A DNA stretch of 64,000 nt, from NCBI GenBank assembly GCA_023398165.1, contig JAEWSQ010000014.1:156114-220113 (forward strand), written 5' to 3'. Below the pieces are notes generated by a model. The model made no database searches. It saw nothing but the letters and a program-made list of their open reading frames with translations, and was not told the origin of the DNA. The translations under genes were made by a program, and so were the position numbers. This DNA is from Spirochaetota bacterium (GTDB lineage Bacteria > Spirochaetota > Spirochaetia > Treponematales > Treponemataceae). Shown one piece after another: positions 8,371-16,251 of this stretch (its first letter is position 1; each line of letters starts with the position of its first letter).

Positions 8371-8789
8371 TGGGTACTCCGTGAATTGAGCTGGTCTAAT
8401 ACCGGATGTTTTGTAGTCCATTTGGGATCGGATAAAATAACCTGCATGCCCTTGTTATTTTTCCTATTTATTATAACCGGACCCTGCAAATTTGCAGTCA
8501 CTGCCTTGCCATCCCTGGGAATCGTCAGTATTGTTAACACAATGACATCTGAAGGACTTGTTATATCTATCTTTTTCAGACTTTCATCATCAATATCCAA
8601 TTCATACTCGGGAAAAATTATAAACGGATCAACGACAAGAAACGCTAGAGACTTTTCCTGTGCCGATTGCAGCCACAAGAAGGGATGAAGTTCAGATTCA
8701 GTAAGTCTATACTCGGTAATCGTTTCGAAACCGAATAAACCCTGCTCTACCAGTAATTTTTTTTCTTTAAGATCAACAATGCCGTCCAT
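8364..8789 (-). CDS. fliW: Flagellar assembly factor FliW
   Basis: A 141-residue FliW with the typical order: GLFGFETITEYRL, then a segment ending PFLWLQSAQ, then SLAFLVVDPF, then a beta-rich core ending near PLSD-type residues. FliW binds either flagellin or CsrA and so couples flagellin translation to filament assembly. It sits between flgL and csrA, overlapping csrA by seven bases, and ATG follows AAGGAA. This fliW-csrA pair is common in bacteria with CsrA-controlled flagellin. Confidence 0.95.
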   Translation of the reverse strand: MDGIVDLKEKKLLVEQGLFGFETITEYRLTESELHPFLWLQSAQEKSLAFLVVDPFIIFPEYELDIDDESLKKIDITSPSDVIVLTILTIPRDGKAVTANLQGPVIINRKNNKGMQVILSDPKWTTKHPVLDQLNSRSTQC

Positions 8790-8798
8790 AATTTTTCC

Positions 8799-10043
8799 TT
8801 ATTTAATATAATTAAGCAGTGAATTTGAATAAAGATTTCCCGCTGTGCTTAAAGTAGCATTTTTAACATACTCGAGCATTTTCATGTCTGTCACAGCTTT
8901 AGTGAAATCCAGGTCTCCTTCTCTTGAAATTGCCGATGTTACATTAAGCTGAACCGCTTCCGAACGTGCAATATTCTGAACAGCCCTTTCGTATCGTGAA
9001 CCAAGATCAGCAACCCCGGTAATGAGATTATTGAGTGCGCTGTCGAGACTTCCCAGCACCTTTCCGCCTATAGATTCTGAATCGCCTGTTAGGAGCGCAT
9101 TGCGTAACGCTATAACAGAATCAAACATGGATCCGCCTGAGACAAGAACCGATTCTCCTACATTGAAAGGAGGCCTCTGGCTTTTATCTTTAATAATTCC
9201 GAGTTCTTCAAAGGTATTTCCCTTTGCATCCTCAAGCCATAACTGCCGTGCATCTGTCGTATGAAGTGTAAGTCCCTTGGTAACAGGATCTATTCCTGCT
9301 TTCACAGGCGAGCCGGAATTGTTTATTTTTGCCGCAACAGCATAAATGTTATCACCTGTTTTAAGGTCAATATCTATGCCGTTGATTGATATGGTACTGT
9401 CCTGTCTTACCTGATACGAACTTGCATCCCTCTGTGAAAAAAGCTGCTGAGGTTCCGCCCAAAAAAGTTTGTTTCCTGTTCTGTCTACAGACAGAAATGA
9501 CTGCTCATCAACTTCAACGTTATTTTCTGCTATAGAACCGTTATAGCGTACCGATTGAATAAGTGATTCTGATGAACCGGCTATATTTCCCAGTTCTGTG
9601 GTAAAAGCCGTTGATTTGCTTCTGTTTCCTGCAAATAATGCATTACCGTCCGCATCTTTTGCATTTGCATTTTGAACCAGTTCCTGCAGAAGCTGATCGA
9701 CTTCCACAGCAATATTTGCCATATCTTCTTTAGTATATACGCCGTTTGCTCCGGTTACTGCAAGTTCCCTGATGCGCTGCATAATCTCCACAGAATTATT
9801 CAGATAGCCTTCGGTCATAGAATACTGATCAGTTAATGTCTGAGCATTATGCTTAAAGGTTTCAACCCGGGATGCATATGACTGATACCGCACGAGGTGT
9901 CCGGCGGCAATAGGGTCATCCCGCAGACTTTGAATGCGGTTTTGGCTTCCCATTTGATTATTTGCTTTGTTCAGTTTTGATTCCTGAAGACGCAGATTAT
10001 ATTGAACATCATTATTTGTAATACTAGAACTGACTCTTCTCAT
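8799..10043 (-). CDS. flgL: Flagellar hook-filament junction protein FlgL
   Basis: A 414-residue FlgL (HAP3). The flagellin-like N-terminus (MRRVSSSITNNDVQYNLRLQ, then RDDPIAAGHLVRYQ) and C-terminus (SRYERAVQNIARSEAVQLN, ending in NLYSNSLLNYIK) frame a beta-rich middle domain (about 140-330). FlgL joins the filament to FlgK at the hook. ATG follows GGAG. It is nine bases upstream of fliW and sixteen downstream of flgK within one operon. Confidence 0.94.
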   Translation of the reverse strand: MRRVSSSITNNDVQYNLRLQESKLNKANNQMGSQNRIQSLRDDPIAAGHLVRYQSYASRVETFKHNAQTLTDQYSMTEGYLNNSVEIMQRIRELAVTGANGVYTKEDMANIAVEVDQLLQELVQNANAKDADGNALFAGNRSKSTAFTTELGNIAGSSESLIQSVRYNGSIAENNVEVDEQSFLSVDRTGNKLFWAEPQQLFSQRDASSYQVRQDSTISINGIDIDLKTGDNIYAVAAKINNSGSPVKAGIDPVTKGLTLHTTDARQLWLEDAKGNTFEELGIIKDKSQRPPFNVGESVLVSGGSMFDSVIALRNALLTGDSESIGGKVLGSLDSALNNLITGVADLGSRYERAVQNIARSEAVQLNVTSAISREGDLDFTKAVTDMKMLEYVKNATLSTAGNLYSNSLLNYIK

Positions 10044-10059
10044 CGGGAAACTCCTTTAC

Positions 10060-11937
10060 TTATACACCGATACCGTTAATAACAGTATTTAATAATTCAT
10101 CCATCACACTGATAAATTTTGCGGCAGCATTGTATCCGTGCTGGAATTTAATAATATCAGCAAGTTCTTCATCAACATTAACACCGGAAATTGAGTCGCG
10201 CAGAGTCCGTAAGTCGCTCATAATAGAGTTTTGACTTAGGAGGGATATTTCCGCCTGCTCACCTTTCAAACCTGCATTGGTGACACTCTCTGCAAAGTAA
10301 TCGTCAAAGGTTTTGTTCTCCCCGATCATTACGGAGGTGTTTCTAATTGATGCAATAGCGAGAGCCGCAGAACCATCTCCCGTTTCTGCTGTGAGCGAAG
10401 AAGAAGGAAAAGCCGCAGCAACCGACAATACATCATTTTTAATTGTAGGATTTACTGTAATATAACCTGAAGGATTAAGCACAGGAGCTACAGCATATGA
10501 GGCTCCGGTATTAGATAAAGATGATACAGCATTAGCCTGATTAAAATTATATGCATTATCAGCGCCTGATCCGTTTAATAATCCTGCATAACCTGTTAAA
10601 AAATACCCTGAGTCTTCAACATACCGTATAACAAAATCAGGATCTGAGGCATTCTGTGCAGAAGTTGCTTTTAATACAAGCTCATTATTTCTGTCGAGGT
10701 AAGCCTTTACTTCGCTTGTTGAGTTATTTATCTTAGCAATAACCGTTTCCACAGTATCAGTCGGATAATATGGTATTTCTACATTTCCATTGCTGCCTGA
10801 TAAAATCATAGTTCCCTGAAGCCCTATTTTGTCCTGCGGATTCAGTGCATTGGTTCCGGTCATTCTAAAAATATATGAAGCATCATCAATACCATCGCTG
10901 TTTCTATCATAGTTTCCAAGGGTATTTGTTACAAACGGCTGTTGAACAAAAAAATCAAGACCTGTGGTATTATTGAAACCGACTGCATTACGGTGAACAT
11001 CATTAACAAGATCGGCAAAATTCATTGTCATAGTATTTAAACTCTGCAGTTCCTGACGTATATCCACATCACGCAGTTCAATCAATGCCCCGAGCGAACC
11101 GCCTGAAAAAAAAGCATCATTTTTCGTATCTTTCCAAATAACCTTACTGTATCCTGTCCCATCTAAAACAGGCTCAACTTCAAACGAGCGTGCTTTACTG
11201 CCTTGAACGAGTATCTTACCGTCAACATGAACCATAAATTCATCGCTGTCGCGGGAATCTGTTGTAATGTTTATTATTGAAGATAATTTTTCAATGAGAA
11301 CATCCCTTCTGTCAAGCAGATCATTGGGATTATCTCCCATGGCTTTGGACCGTACTATTTCACTATTTAACTGTGCAATATCATTAGTATAGGTATTAAC
11401 CTGTTCAATAGTTGCTTCAATGTCGCCGTTTAAAAGATTTCCGATACCCGCTAATCCAGTATAGCGCTGCTTAATTGCATCGGTAAGAGATTCACCCCTC
11501 GTAACAACAGCATGGCGGGCTGCTTTTGATTCAGGATATACAGATAATTCCTGCCATGATTCCCAGAATTTATCCATGGTTGTCCGTACTGAAACATCGG
11601 CAGGCTCATTATATATATTTTCTATCATCTGATAGTAGCTTTCCCGTTTTGCCCAGTAGCCTTCCTGGTTCGCCTGTGATGTAATCCTTGAATCAAGAAG
11701 GGCATCACGAACACGGTTAATGCTCTCTATTGATGAACCCTGTCCTATTTGTCCCGGAGTCTCCGCCCTGCTCAAGTCTGGTCTATACAAAGGATCATAG
11801 GCACGAATAGTAACTCTCTGTCTGGAAAACCCTTCTGTATCTGCATTGGAAATATTATGACCTGCAGTATTAATCTGCTGACTGTGAGCCATAAGACTTC
11901 TTTTTCCAATTTCTATTCCTGAAAATGTTGACATCAA
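10060..11937 (-). CDS. flgK: Flagellar hook-associated protein FlgK
   Basis: A 625-residue FlgK (HAP1). The N-terminus (FSGIEIGKRSLMAHSQQINT, then AGHNISNADTEGFSRQRV) is diagnostic. The C-terminus ends with DIIKFQHGYNAAAKFISVMD. Between them lie a coiled region (about 150-220) and large beta domains. FlgK caps the hook before FlgL and the filament are added. AAGGA precedes ATG. The gene is nine bases after the chaperone-like gene that opens the operon. Confidence 0.95.
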   Translation of the reverse strand: MMSTFSGIEIGKRSLMAHSQQINTAGHNISNADTEGFSRQRVTIRAYDPLYRPDLSRAETPGQIGQGSSIESINRVRDALLDSRITSQANQEGYWAKRESYYQMIENIYNEPADVSVRTTMDKFWESWQELSVYPESKAARHAVVTRGESLTDAIKQRYTGLAGIGNLLNGDIEATIEQVNTYTNDIAQLNSEIVRSKAMGDNPNDLLDRRDVLIEKLSSIINITTDSRDSDEFMVHVDGKILVQGSKARSFEVEPVLDGTGYSKVIWKDTKNDAFFSGGSLGALIELRDVDIRQELQSLNTMTMNFADLVNDVHRNAVGFNNTTGLDFFVQQPFVTNTLGNYDRNSDGIDDASYIFRMTGTNALNPQDKIGLQGTMILSGSNGNVEIPYYPTDTVETVIAKINNSTSEVKAYLDRNNELVLKATSAQNASDPDFVIRYVEDSGYFLTGYAGLLNGSGADNAYNFNQANAVSSLSNTGASYAVAPVLNPSGYITVNPTIKNDVLSVAAAFPSSSLTAETGDGSAALAIASIRNTSVMIGENKTFDDYFAESVTNAGLKGEQAEISLLSQNSIMSDLRTLRDSISGVNVDEELADIIKFQHGYNAAAKFISVMDELLNTVINGIGV

Positions 11938-11946
11938 TATCCTTCC

Positions 11947-12438
11947 TTACATAACTGCATTAACTACAATGCTTTCCGGCTGGTTTTTTATGAGAGAACC
12001 GGTTCTTGAATACAGCGTATTTCTGCGCTGAGGCAGAACTGTATCGAATATTCCCTGAATAAAATCCTGACTTATTTTTATATATTCATTTATTGAATCA
12101 TTTTCTATTTTTGAAATCATTAGTTTCTTTTTCATATCTGCAAATACAGACTGAACAGCATTTTTAAATTGAGGAGGAATATTCTTAGCAACAGAAGTTA
12201 TATCAGATCCAATAACTGCACCGAAATCATGGAAGTACTTAATTCTTCTTTCTTCCAGTTCTGTAAATCCTTCTGACAGTTCATTAATATAATACAAAGT
12301 ACTCTGAAGAGTTTCCCAATCCCGTTTCGTAATACTTTCTCTGATTGATTTCTGCATCTCATAAATTTGAGTGATTAACTCTGTTTGAGCCAAAAGAACA
12401 TCATATAACTGTTTAGCATTAGCGAGACTTGTATCCAT
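11947..12438 (-). CDS. FlgN-type flagellar export chaperone, likely
   Basis: A 163-residue, mainly helical protein with a heptad-like N-terminal half (residues about 5-75) and no membrane segment. FlgN proteins are small helical chaperones that bind the C-termini of FlgK and FlgL, and are usually encoded directly before flgK, exactly as here. The sequence similarity is weak, as is normal for FlgN, so the call rests on size, helix content and position. GAGGAG precedes ATG by eight bases. It opens the operon behind a sigma-28-like promoter. Confidence 0.72.
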   Translation of the reverse strand: MDTSLANAKQLYDVLLAQTELITQIYEMQKSIRESITKRDWETLQSTLYYINELSEGFTELEERRIKYFHDFGAVIGSDITSVAKNIPPQFKNAVQSVFADMKKKLMISKIENDSINEYIKISQDFIQGIFDTVLPQRRNTLYSRTGSLIKNQPESIVVNAVM

Positions 12439-12458
12439 ACATACTCCTCTATACCTAT

Positions 12459-12485
12459 CTATCGGTTAATTAATTACAGTACTTA
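12459..12485 (-). promoter_or_regulatory. Sigma-28-type promoter of the flgN-flgK-flgL-fliW-csrA operon
   Basis: On the minus strand TAAG (12485-12482), a 15-base spacer and ACCGATAG (12466-12459) match the sigma-28 consensus TAAA-N15-GCCGATAA at nine of twelve positions. It lies 21 bases before the first start codon. Late flagellar genes are normally transcribed by this factor. Confidence 0.6.
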
Positions 12486-12520
12486 AGATAAAACTGATTT
12501 TATCTTGAAAAAAGCGGGTA

Positions 12521-12549
12521 TTGACACAGTTATATATTATGGATATTAT
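12521..12549 (+). promoter_or_regulatory. Promoter of the tRNA cluster
   Basis: TTGACA (12521-12526), a 17-base spacer and TATTAT (12544-12549) form a strong housekeeping promoter. It lies 19 bases before tRNA-His, typical for stable RNA genes. Confidence 0.75.
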
Positions 12550-12567
12550 AGCCTTCGTCGGTTATAT

Positions 12568-12640
12568 GGTGCCTGTAGTTCAGGGGTAGAGCGCCAGATT
12601 GTGGATCTGGTTGTCGTGGGTTCAAATCCCATCAGGCACC
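12568..12640 (+). tRNA. tRNA-His (GTG)
   Basis: A full cloverleaf. The acceptor strands GGTGCCTG and CAGGCACC pair and include the extra G at position -1 that histidyl-tRNA synthetase requires. The anticodon loop TTGTGGA gives GTG, and the T-loop is TTCAAAT. CCA is not encoded. Confidence 0.95.
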
Positions 12641-12667
12641 CTAGCCATTTTATTGTGTTACTGACGC

Positions 12668-12741
12668 GCGTTCGTAGCTCAGCCGGATAGAGCAACGGAC
12701 TTCGAATCCGTAGGTCGCACGTTCGAACCGTGTCGGACGCA
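12668..12741 (+). tRNA. tRNA-Arg (TCG)
   Basis: A cloverleaf with acceptor GCGTTCG/CGGACGC, D-arm GCTCAGCCGGATAGAGC, anticodon stem ACGGA/TCCGT with loop CTTCGAA (anticodon TCG) and T-loop TTCGAAC. It lies 27 bases after tRNA-His in the same transcription unit. Confidence 0.93.
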
Positions 12742-12784
12742 AGTACTTGATAGATTTTTTATTATTAGGTAAAATGACTGTATC

Positions 12785-12857
12785 GGGCCATTAGCTCAGC
12801 TGGTAGAGCAACAGACTCTTAATCTGTGGGTCGGCAGTTCGATCCTGCCATGGCTCA
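12785..12857 (+). tRNA. tRNA-Lys (CTT), integration target of the element
   Basis: The acceptor is GGGCCAT/ATGGCTC, the anticodon stem ACAGA/TCTGT with loop CTCTTAA (anticodon CTT), and the T-arm GGCAG/CTGCC around TTCGATC. The 3' half is repeated at 48653-48695, where the T-stem is GCAAG/CTTGC instead. The gene is therefore a hybrid: the 5' part belongs to the host, and the 3' part was supplied by the integrated element. Confidence 0.95.
12815..12833 (+). other. attL core of the integrated element
   Basis: The 19-base stretch ACTCTTAATCTGTGGGTCG, covering the anticodon loop and the 3' side of the anticodon arm of tRNA-Lys, recurs exactly at 48653-48671. Tyrosine recombinases of phages commonly cross over in this part of tRNA genes, and an integrase gene starts 230 bases downstream. 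Confidence 0.85.
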
Positions 12858-12863
12858 GAAAAA

Positions 12864-12915
12864 ACAAAAGGCTAAACTATTGTTATGCAATAGAATAGTC
12901 TTTTGTTTTTTTTTG
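12864..12915 (+). terminator. Intrinsic terminator of the tRNA operon
   Basis: ACAAAAGGCTAAACTATTG pairs with CAATAGAATAGTCTTTTGT and is followed by a run of T. A close copy follows the tRNA remnant at attR, so the terminator is part of the duplicated att region. Confidence 0.85.
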
Positions 12916-13066
12916 CTCATATGGCAAAAAGACAATTACAGAAGAAATACAGAAAGCAGTCTGTGAGTCTGTTAGATTTACAGAAGACTTTTCTGAAATA
13001 TATTATCAAACTACCTTTACCGAAGGCGTTTGAATAGTTCTCGTTATTTAATAACAAGGAGTATTT

Positions 13067-14389
13067 ATGCGCCAATTTTATGTTTTCAGACGTAAGAATT
13101 CAGCTATTTACTATGTCCAATTTGTGGATCCTGTGACAAAAAAAATGCTTCCTGCTCGTTCTACCTATAAAAAAACTAAGGAAGAAGCCCTTGCCAAAGT
13201 TCATGAATGGTATTATTCCAATACGTTTATCAAGAAAACTAAAGACTCTCCTGCTAAACGATTTATCTCATTACTGACTGATAAAAAATTATCTTTGGAT
13301 GAGGTTTTAGAAGTTCAGCATGCTGTATCTGCCTTTTACCCTTCTGTACTTCCTGCAGTTGGAAATCCGGGTTCTGCATCCCTTGCAGCTCCTGTTTCTT
13401 TTGCAGTATCTGGAAAACAGGCGGCTTCCCCTTCTCTGTTGTCTTATTTGCGGTATTTTTGGGATTTTGAAAAGTCTGATTATGTCCAAGATAAAATTTA
13501 TCATGGTCAGCGTATCGGGCAGAGGCACTGTTATGAGATGCTGAACAGGGTTAAATACTGGAAAGAGTTTTTCTCCAAGGATTTTACCCTTCGGGATCTC
13601 ACGACATTGAAGATTCAGGAATTTGAAAAGTCTCTTCGGGGGAAGAATATCTCAACTCTGACTATGAATAATATTATCAAGTGCGGAAGTATTGCTTTTA
13701 AGTGGGCTGTCAGGCAAAAACTTCTTGATGAGAATCCGTTTGAAGGTATTACTGCTTACTCGATTAATTCTAAAGAACGGGGCATTTTAACCAATGAGGA
13801 AGCGGGAAAACTGTTCCGTATTGGTATGTGGAGCGATGAGCGGGCTATGGTTGCCAATAAACTAGCGATGACTACTGGCCTTCGTATGGGCGAAATCTTA
13901 GCCCTTCGTAAAAACGACATTGGGGAGGACAGGCTTTTTATCCGTCATTCATGGAGTCCTCTCGATGGTCTTAAAAGTACTAAGACGGGTATTGAGCGTG
14001 AGGTTCCTCTTCTTCCGGAAATCAGGACCTTGCTTTTTACCCTGCTTTTACAGAATCCTCACCGTGCTGAAGGTGAATCGTTCATCTTCTGGGGAAATAT
14101 TCCTGATAAACCTGTTGTTCAAAATGTTATTACTGACGGCTTGAAATTTGCTCTTGAGAGTATCGACATAGGAGATAAGGAACGGGAAGAAAGAAATATT
14201 GTTTTCCACTCATGGCGGCATTTTTATGCAACGGTCATATCAAACAATGTAGGTGAAAGAAAAGCTCAGATTGCGCTGGGTCATTTGACTCCTGCGATGA
14301 CGAAACACTATGCCGCTCATAAACGGGATGAAGATTTGCAGCAGGTTGCGGATGCTTCTGCTCATATTTTCAGCTCCCTTTTAGCCTAG
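13067..14389 (+). CDS. int: Tyrosine recombinase (prophage integrase)
   Basis: A 440-residue phage-type integrase. An Arm-DNA-binding-like N-terminus (FYVFRRKNSAIYYVQFVDP) is followed by a SAM-like core-binding domain (about 140-230) and a catalytic domain. The catalytic residues are Arg in TGLRMGEIL, HSWRH, GH in ALGHLTP and the nucleophile Tyr in KHYAAH. AAGGAG precedes ATG. It is the first gene inside the element, next to attL, and should insert and excise it at tRNA-Lys. It lacks the additional patch expected of integron integrases, so it does not explain the attC sites in the element. A decayed start of a homologous gene lies beyond attR. Confidence 0.95.
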   Translation: MRQFYVFRRKNSAIYYVQFVDPVTKKMLPARSTYKKTKEEALAKVHEWYYSNTFIKKTKDSPAKRFISLLTDKKLSLDEVLEVQHAVSAFYPSVLPAVGNPGSASLAAPVSFAVSGKQAASPSLLSYLRYFWDFEKSDYVQDKIYHGQRIGQRHCYEMLNRVKYWKEFFSKDFTLRDLTTLKIQEFEKSLRGKNISTLTMNNIIKCGSIAFKWAVRQKLLDENPFEGITAYSINSKERGILTNEEAGKLFRIGMWSDERAMVANKLAMTTGLRMGEILALRKNDIGEDRLFIRHSWSPLDGLKSTKTGIEREVPLLPEIRTLLFTLLLQNPHRAEGESFIFWGNIPDKPVVQNVITDGLKFALESIDIGDKEREERNIVFHSWRHFYATVISNNVGERKAQIALGHLTPAMTKHYAAHKRDEDLQQVADASAHIFSSLLA

Positions 14390-14403
14390 GTTTTACAAAA
14401 TTG

Positions 14404-14438
14404 AAAACAATGTGTCAATTAAAATGATACATTGTTTT
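14404..14438 (+). terminator. Stem-loop after int
   Basis: AAAACAATGTGTCA pairs with TGATACATTGTTTT around an ATTAAAA loop, with one G-U pair. It sits 15 bases after the int stop and ends in four T. It is terminator-like and could work in both directions. Confidence 0.6.
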
Positions 14439-14494
14439 ACGGTTACGGGGCGTTATCTGGGGTACCATATACTTACATTGATTTATGGAGGTGT

Positions 14495-14728
14495 ATGTTG
14501 GATCAAAAAGATGAAGAAGTATCAGCAGAGGATGTAATTGTCGAAGACGTGATGGATATCAAAGAAGCAGCACAATATCTGCATTGTGCTGTATCGACGG
14601 TATATAGGGATACTGCCCTTGGTGCTATTCCCTGTATTCGTAAAGGGCGTCGGGTTCTGTTTCTTAAGTCTGATTTACTGATATGGCTCAAGGGTATGAG
14701 GTCTACTGAATCAAGAGGGGCTGCATAA
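14495..14728 (+). CDS. Excisionase-like helix-turn-helix protein
   Basis: A 77-residue protein with a MerR-type helix-turn-helix of the excisionase class: MDIKEAAQYLHCAVSTVYRD, then a turn ending GAIPCIRKGRRVLFLKSDLL. Such proteins bend DNA at att sites and direct integrase toward excision. I chose the ATG at 14495 because GGAGG lies five bases before it; the frame is open further upstream. Position right after int supports the call. Confidence 0.82.
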   Translation: MLDQKDEEVSAEDVIVEDVMDIKEAAQYLHCAVSTVYRDTALGAIPCIRKGRRVLFLKSDLLIWLKGMRSTESRGAA

Positions 14729-14916
14729 TGATAATGACAAAGAATGAGGTTATCAGCCAGGTATCAAAAGACTTAAAAAAACGGATGGAAGAAAAGACCT
14801 TTGGTGAAATAGGGATAACTATCACGATGCATGAAGGGTATCCTGTAAAAATATCAGAGAATCTTACAACGAATATCATCAGGCGTTCTAACGGATTTTT
14901 GGAAATTACGAAGTAA
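14728..14916 (+). CDS. Small unrecognised protein after the excisionase-like gene
   Basis: 62 residues. The ATG overlaps the upstream TAA (TAATG), so translation is coupled, and an intrinsic terminator follows directly. The sequence is an amphipathic helix followed by two or three beta strands. No family recognised. Confidence 0.6.
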   Translation: MIMTKNEVISQVSKDLKKRMEEKTFGEIGITITMHEGYPVKISENLTTNIIRRSNGFLEITK

Positions 14917-14919
14917 GAT

Positions 14920-14957
14920 AAGGACTGTCCACAAAATATGGGCAGTCCTTTTTTTTT
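14920..14957 (+). terminator. Intrinsic terminator
   Basis: AAGGACTG pairs with CAGTCCTT and runs into nine T in all, ending the int-xis side operon. It also faces the tail of the minus-strand gene that ends at 14963. Confidence 0.85.
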
Positions 14958-14962
14958 ATGGC

Positions 14963-15409
14963 TTATAAGCTTTGGATTAATTTTAGGTCCCGGTTCATTC
15001 GCTTATCTTCTTGTTCTTTAAGCTTTGCTTGATAAAATGTTTCTGCAAGATCACTGAAACATTCTTCCCTTTCGTAGGGTAACCAGATTGTAATAAGCGG
15101 TTTATAAAATCTGTTTGATTCCTGATACACTTCAAGAACAAATTTCTTATTCCGCTGGGTACTTTCAAAAATCACTTCCTGTCTAAGTATTCCTCCCTGT
15201 GGTAGTGAGGACAAAAGATGCCTCACATTTTTTTCAAAATCCTCTTGATTTCTTTCTCCGTTTTTGATTTCTGCTAACACATTGCGGATGGCAAAACGGG
15301 AAATAAAAAAAGAGTCGTACTTCTGGTGGTGTACCAGGTGAGATACATTTACCAGTATTTCGTTTTCTACGAACAAACTGATAAACCGGTTTCTGATTAC
15401 TGCATTCAT
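14963..15409 (-). CDS. Unrecognised element protein
   Basis: A 148-residue soluble protein with a clear GGAGG about eight bases before ATG. It is alpha/beta, charged at its C-terminus (QAKLKEQEDKRMNRD), with no membrane segment. It is transcribed towards the int operon and away from terminase. That position resembles lysogeny or host-interaction genes, but it shows no DNA-binding motif and no recognised domain. Confidence 0.7.
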   Translation of the reverse strand: MNAVIRNRFISLFVENEILVNVSHLVHHQKYDSFFISRFAIRNVLAEIKNGERNQEDFEKNVRHLLSSLPQGGILRQEVIFESTQRNKKFVLEVYQESNRFYKPLITIWLPYEREECFSDLAETFYQAKLKEQEDKRMNRDLKLIQSL

Positions 15410-15463
15410 TTTCGAACCTCCATGATTCTTTCAATTTCAAAAGGGCGTGCCGCCCCCTAAATT

Positions 15464-15584
15464 GTTTTCGGGGGACGAGAAAAGAAAGAAAGCGGAAGGC
15501 AGGTTCGGTCAAGGTTCGCGCAGCGACTTGCCTTGACCTTGACGGGTTCTGCCTGACGCACATAATCATTCTTCCCCCGAAAAC
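15464..15584. repeat. Nested inverted repeats in a gene-free divergent region
   Basis: The 15410-15731 gap holds no gene. GTTTTCGGGGGA (15464-15475) and TCCCCCGAAAAC (15573-15584) are perfect inverted repeats. Inside them are GGCAG/CTGCC and the perfect pair GGTCAAGG/CCTTGACC. A small GGGCG-TGC-CGCCC hairpin lies just outside, near 15443. The nesting suggests a structured RNA or a protein-binding cruciform rather than a simple terminator. Confidence 0.6.
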
Positions 15585-15731
15585 AGGCCTTACCAAAAAG
15601 CTATTTATTACAGTTCTGTAAAAAAACAGTCCAAAATAAGAAATATATTTTTTTAGATTTATTTTTCTCGTTACGGTTTATGATTAACATGTACTCAAAA
15701 AAGACCGCACCTTTTTCGAGGCACCAAAAAA

Positions 15732-16250
15732 ATGAAAAGGAGGATGGTTATAGAAAAGCCGATTGTGGATGTTGAAGCGGTAAAATGCTGGGACAGACAA
15801 CAGGGCGAATTAAACGCTGCATTCCATGCGTTTTGTTTATACCGTGATTTCGGGCCGTTGAGAAATATCCGGAAGGTAATAAAACTTAATGAGCTTGATG
15901 AGAGGTATTATGCATCATGGCACCGGTGGTCAAAAAAGTTTTGCTGGGCTGATAGAGCCGGAGCATTCGATGATTATTGCGATGCTGAGAGACAGAAACA
16001 AAACAAGATTGAAGAGATGGAGCGTCGGGAAGCATATAAAAAAATGCTTGAGAAGATGACCGGTATTGTTGATAAGCGGCTGGATTCGATTAGACCAGAG
16101 GATCTTACTGCTGTTCAAACGATGGATATGTTAGAGCGAACCTTTGAGCTGGGCACCGTAATAAGCACTGCGGACTCTGATGAAAAAGGAAAAGGCTCTT
16201 TCACCGGGCAGCTTGAAATAAACTTTGTAGATACTTTTGACGGGGTGTAA
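15732..16250 (+). CDS. Terminase small subunit, likely
   Basis: A 172-residue protein directly before the large terminase. An N-terminal helical DNA-binding-like part (FHAFCLYRDFGPLRNIRKVI, then YYASWHRWSKKFCWADRAGA) precedes a charged coiled coil (about 90-125). This shape fits phage small terminases that recognise the packaging site. The call rests mainly on position and layout. GAGG lies ten bases before ATG 15732. Another GGAGG just inside the gene is too close to an in-frame ATG at 15744 to use it. Confidence 0.7.
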   Translation: MKRRMVIEKPIVDVEAVKCWDRQQGELNAAFHAFCLYRDFGPLRNIRKVIKLNELDERYYASWHRWSKKFCWADRAGAFDDYCDAERQKQNKIEEMERREAYKKMLEKMTGIVDKRLDSIRPEDLTAVQTMDMLERTFELGTVISTADSDEKGKGSFTGQLEINFVDTFDGV

Positions 16251-16251
16251 T

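Noticed and set aside
12505..12690. Open frame across tRNA-His
   Set aside because: It only reads through tRNA sequence; the same holds for frames over 56079-56543.
13067..14389. The element's tyrosine integrase as the integron integrase that made the attC cassettes
   Set aside because: It has phage-integrase layout next to attL and lacks the extra patch expected of integron integrases, so it fits tRNA integration, not attC recombination.
15234..15596. A 120-codon minus-strand frame over the inverted-repeat gap
   Set aside because: It crosses the structured repeats, overlaps a gene with a good ribosome site and is Arg/Pro-rich, as expected for a chance frame.
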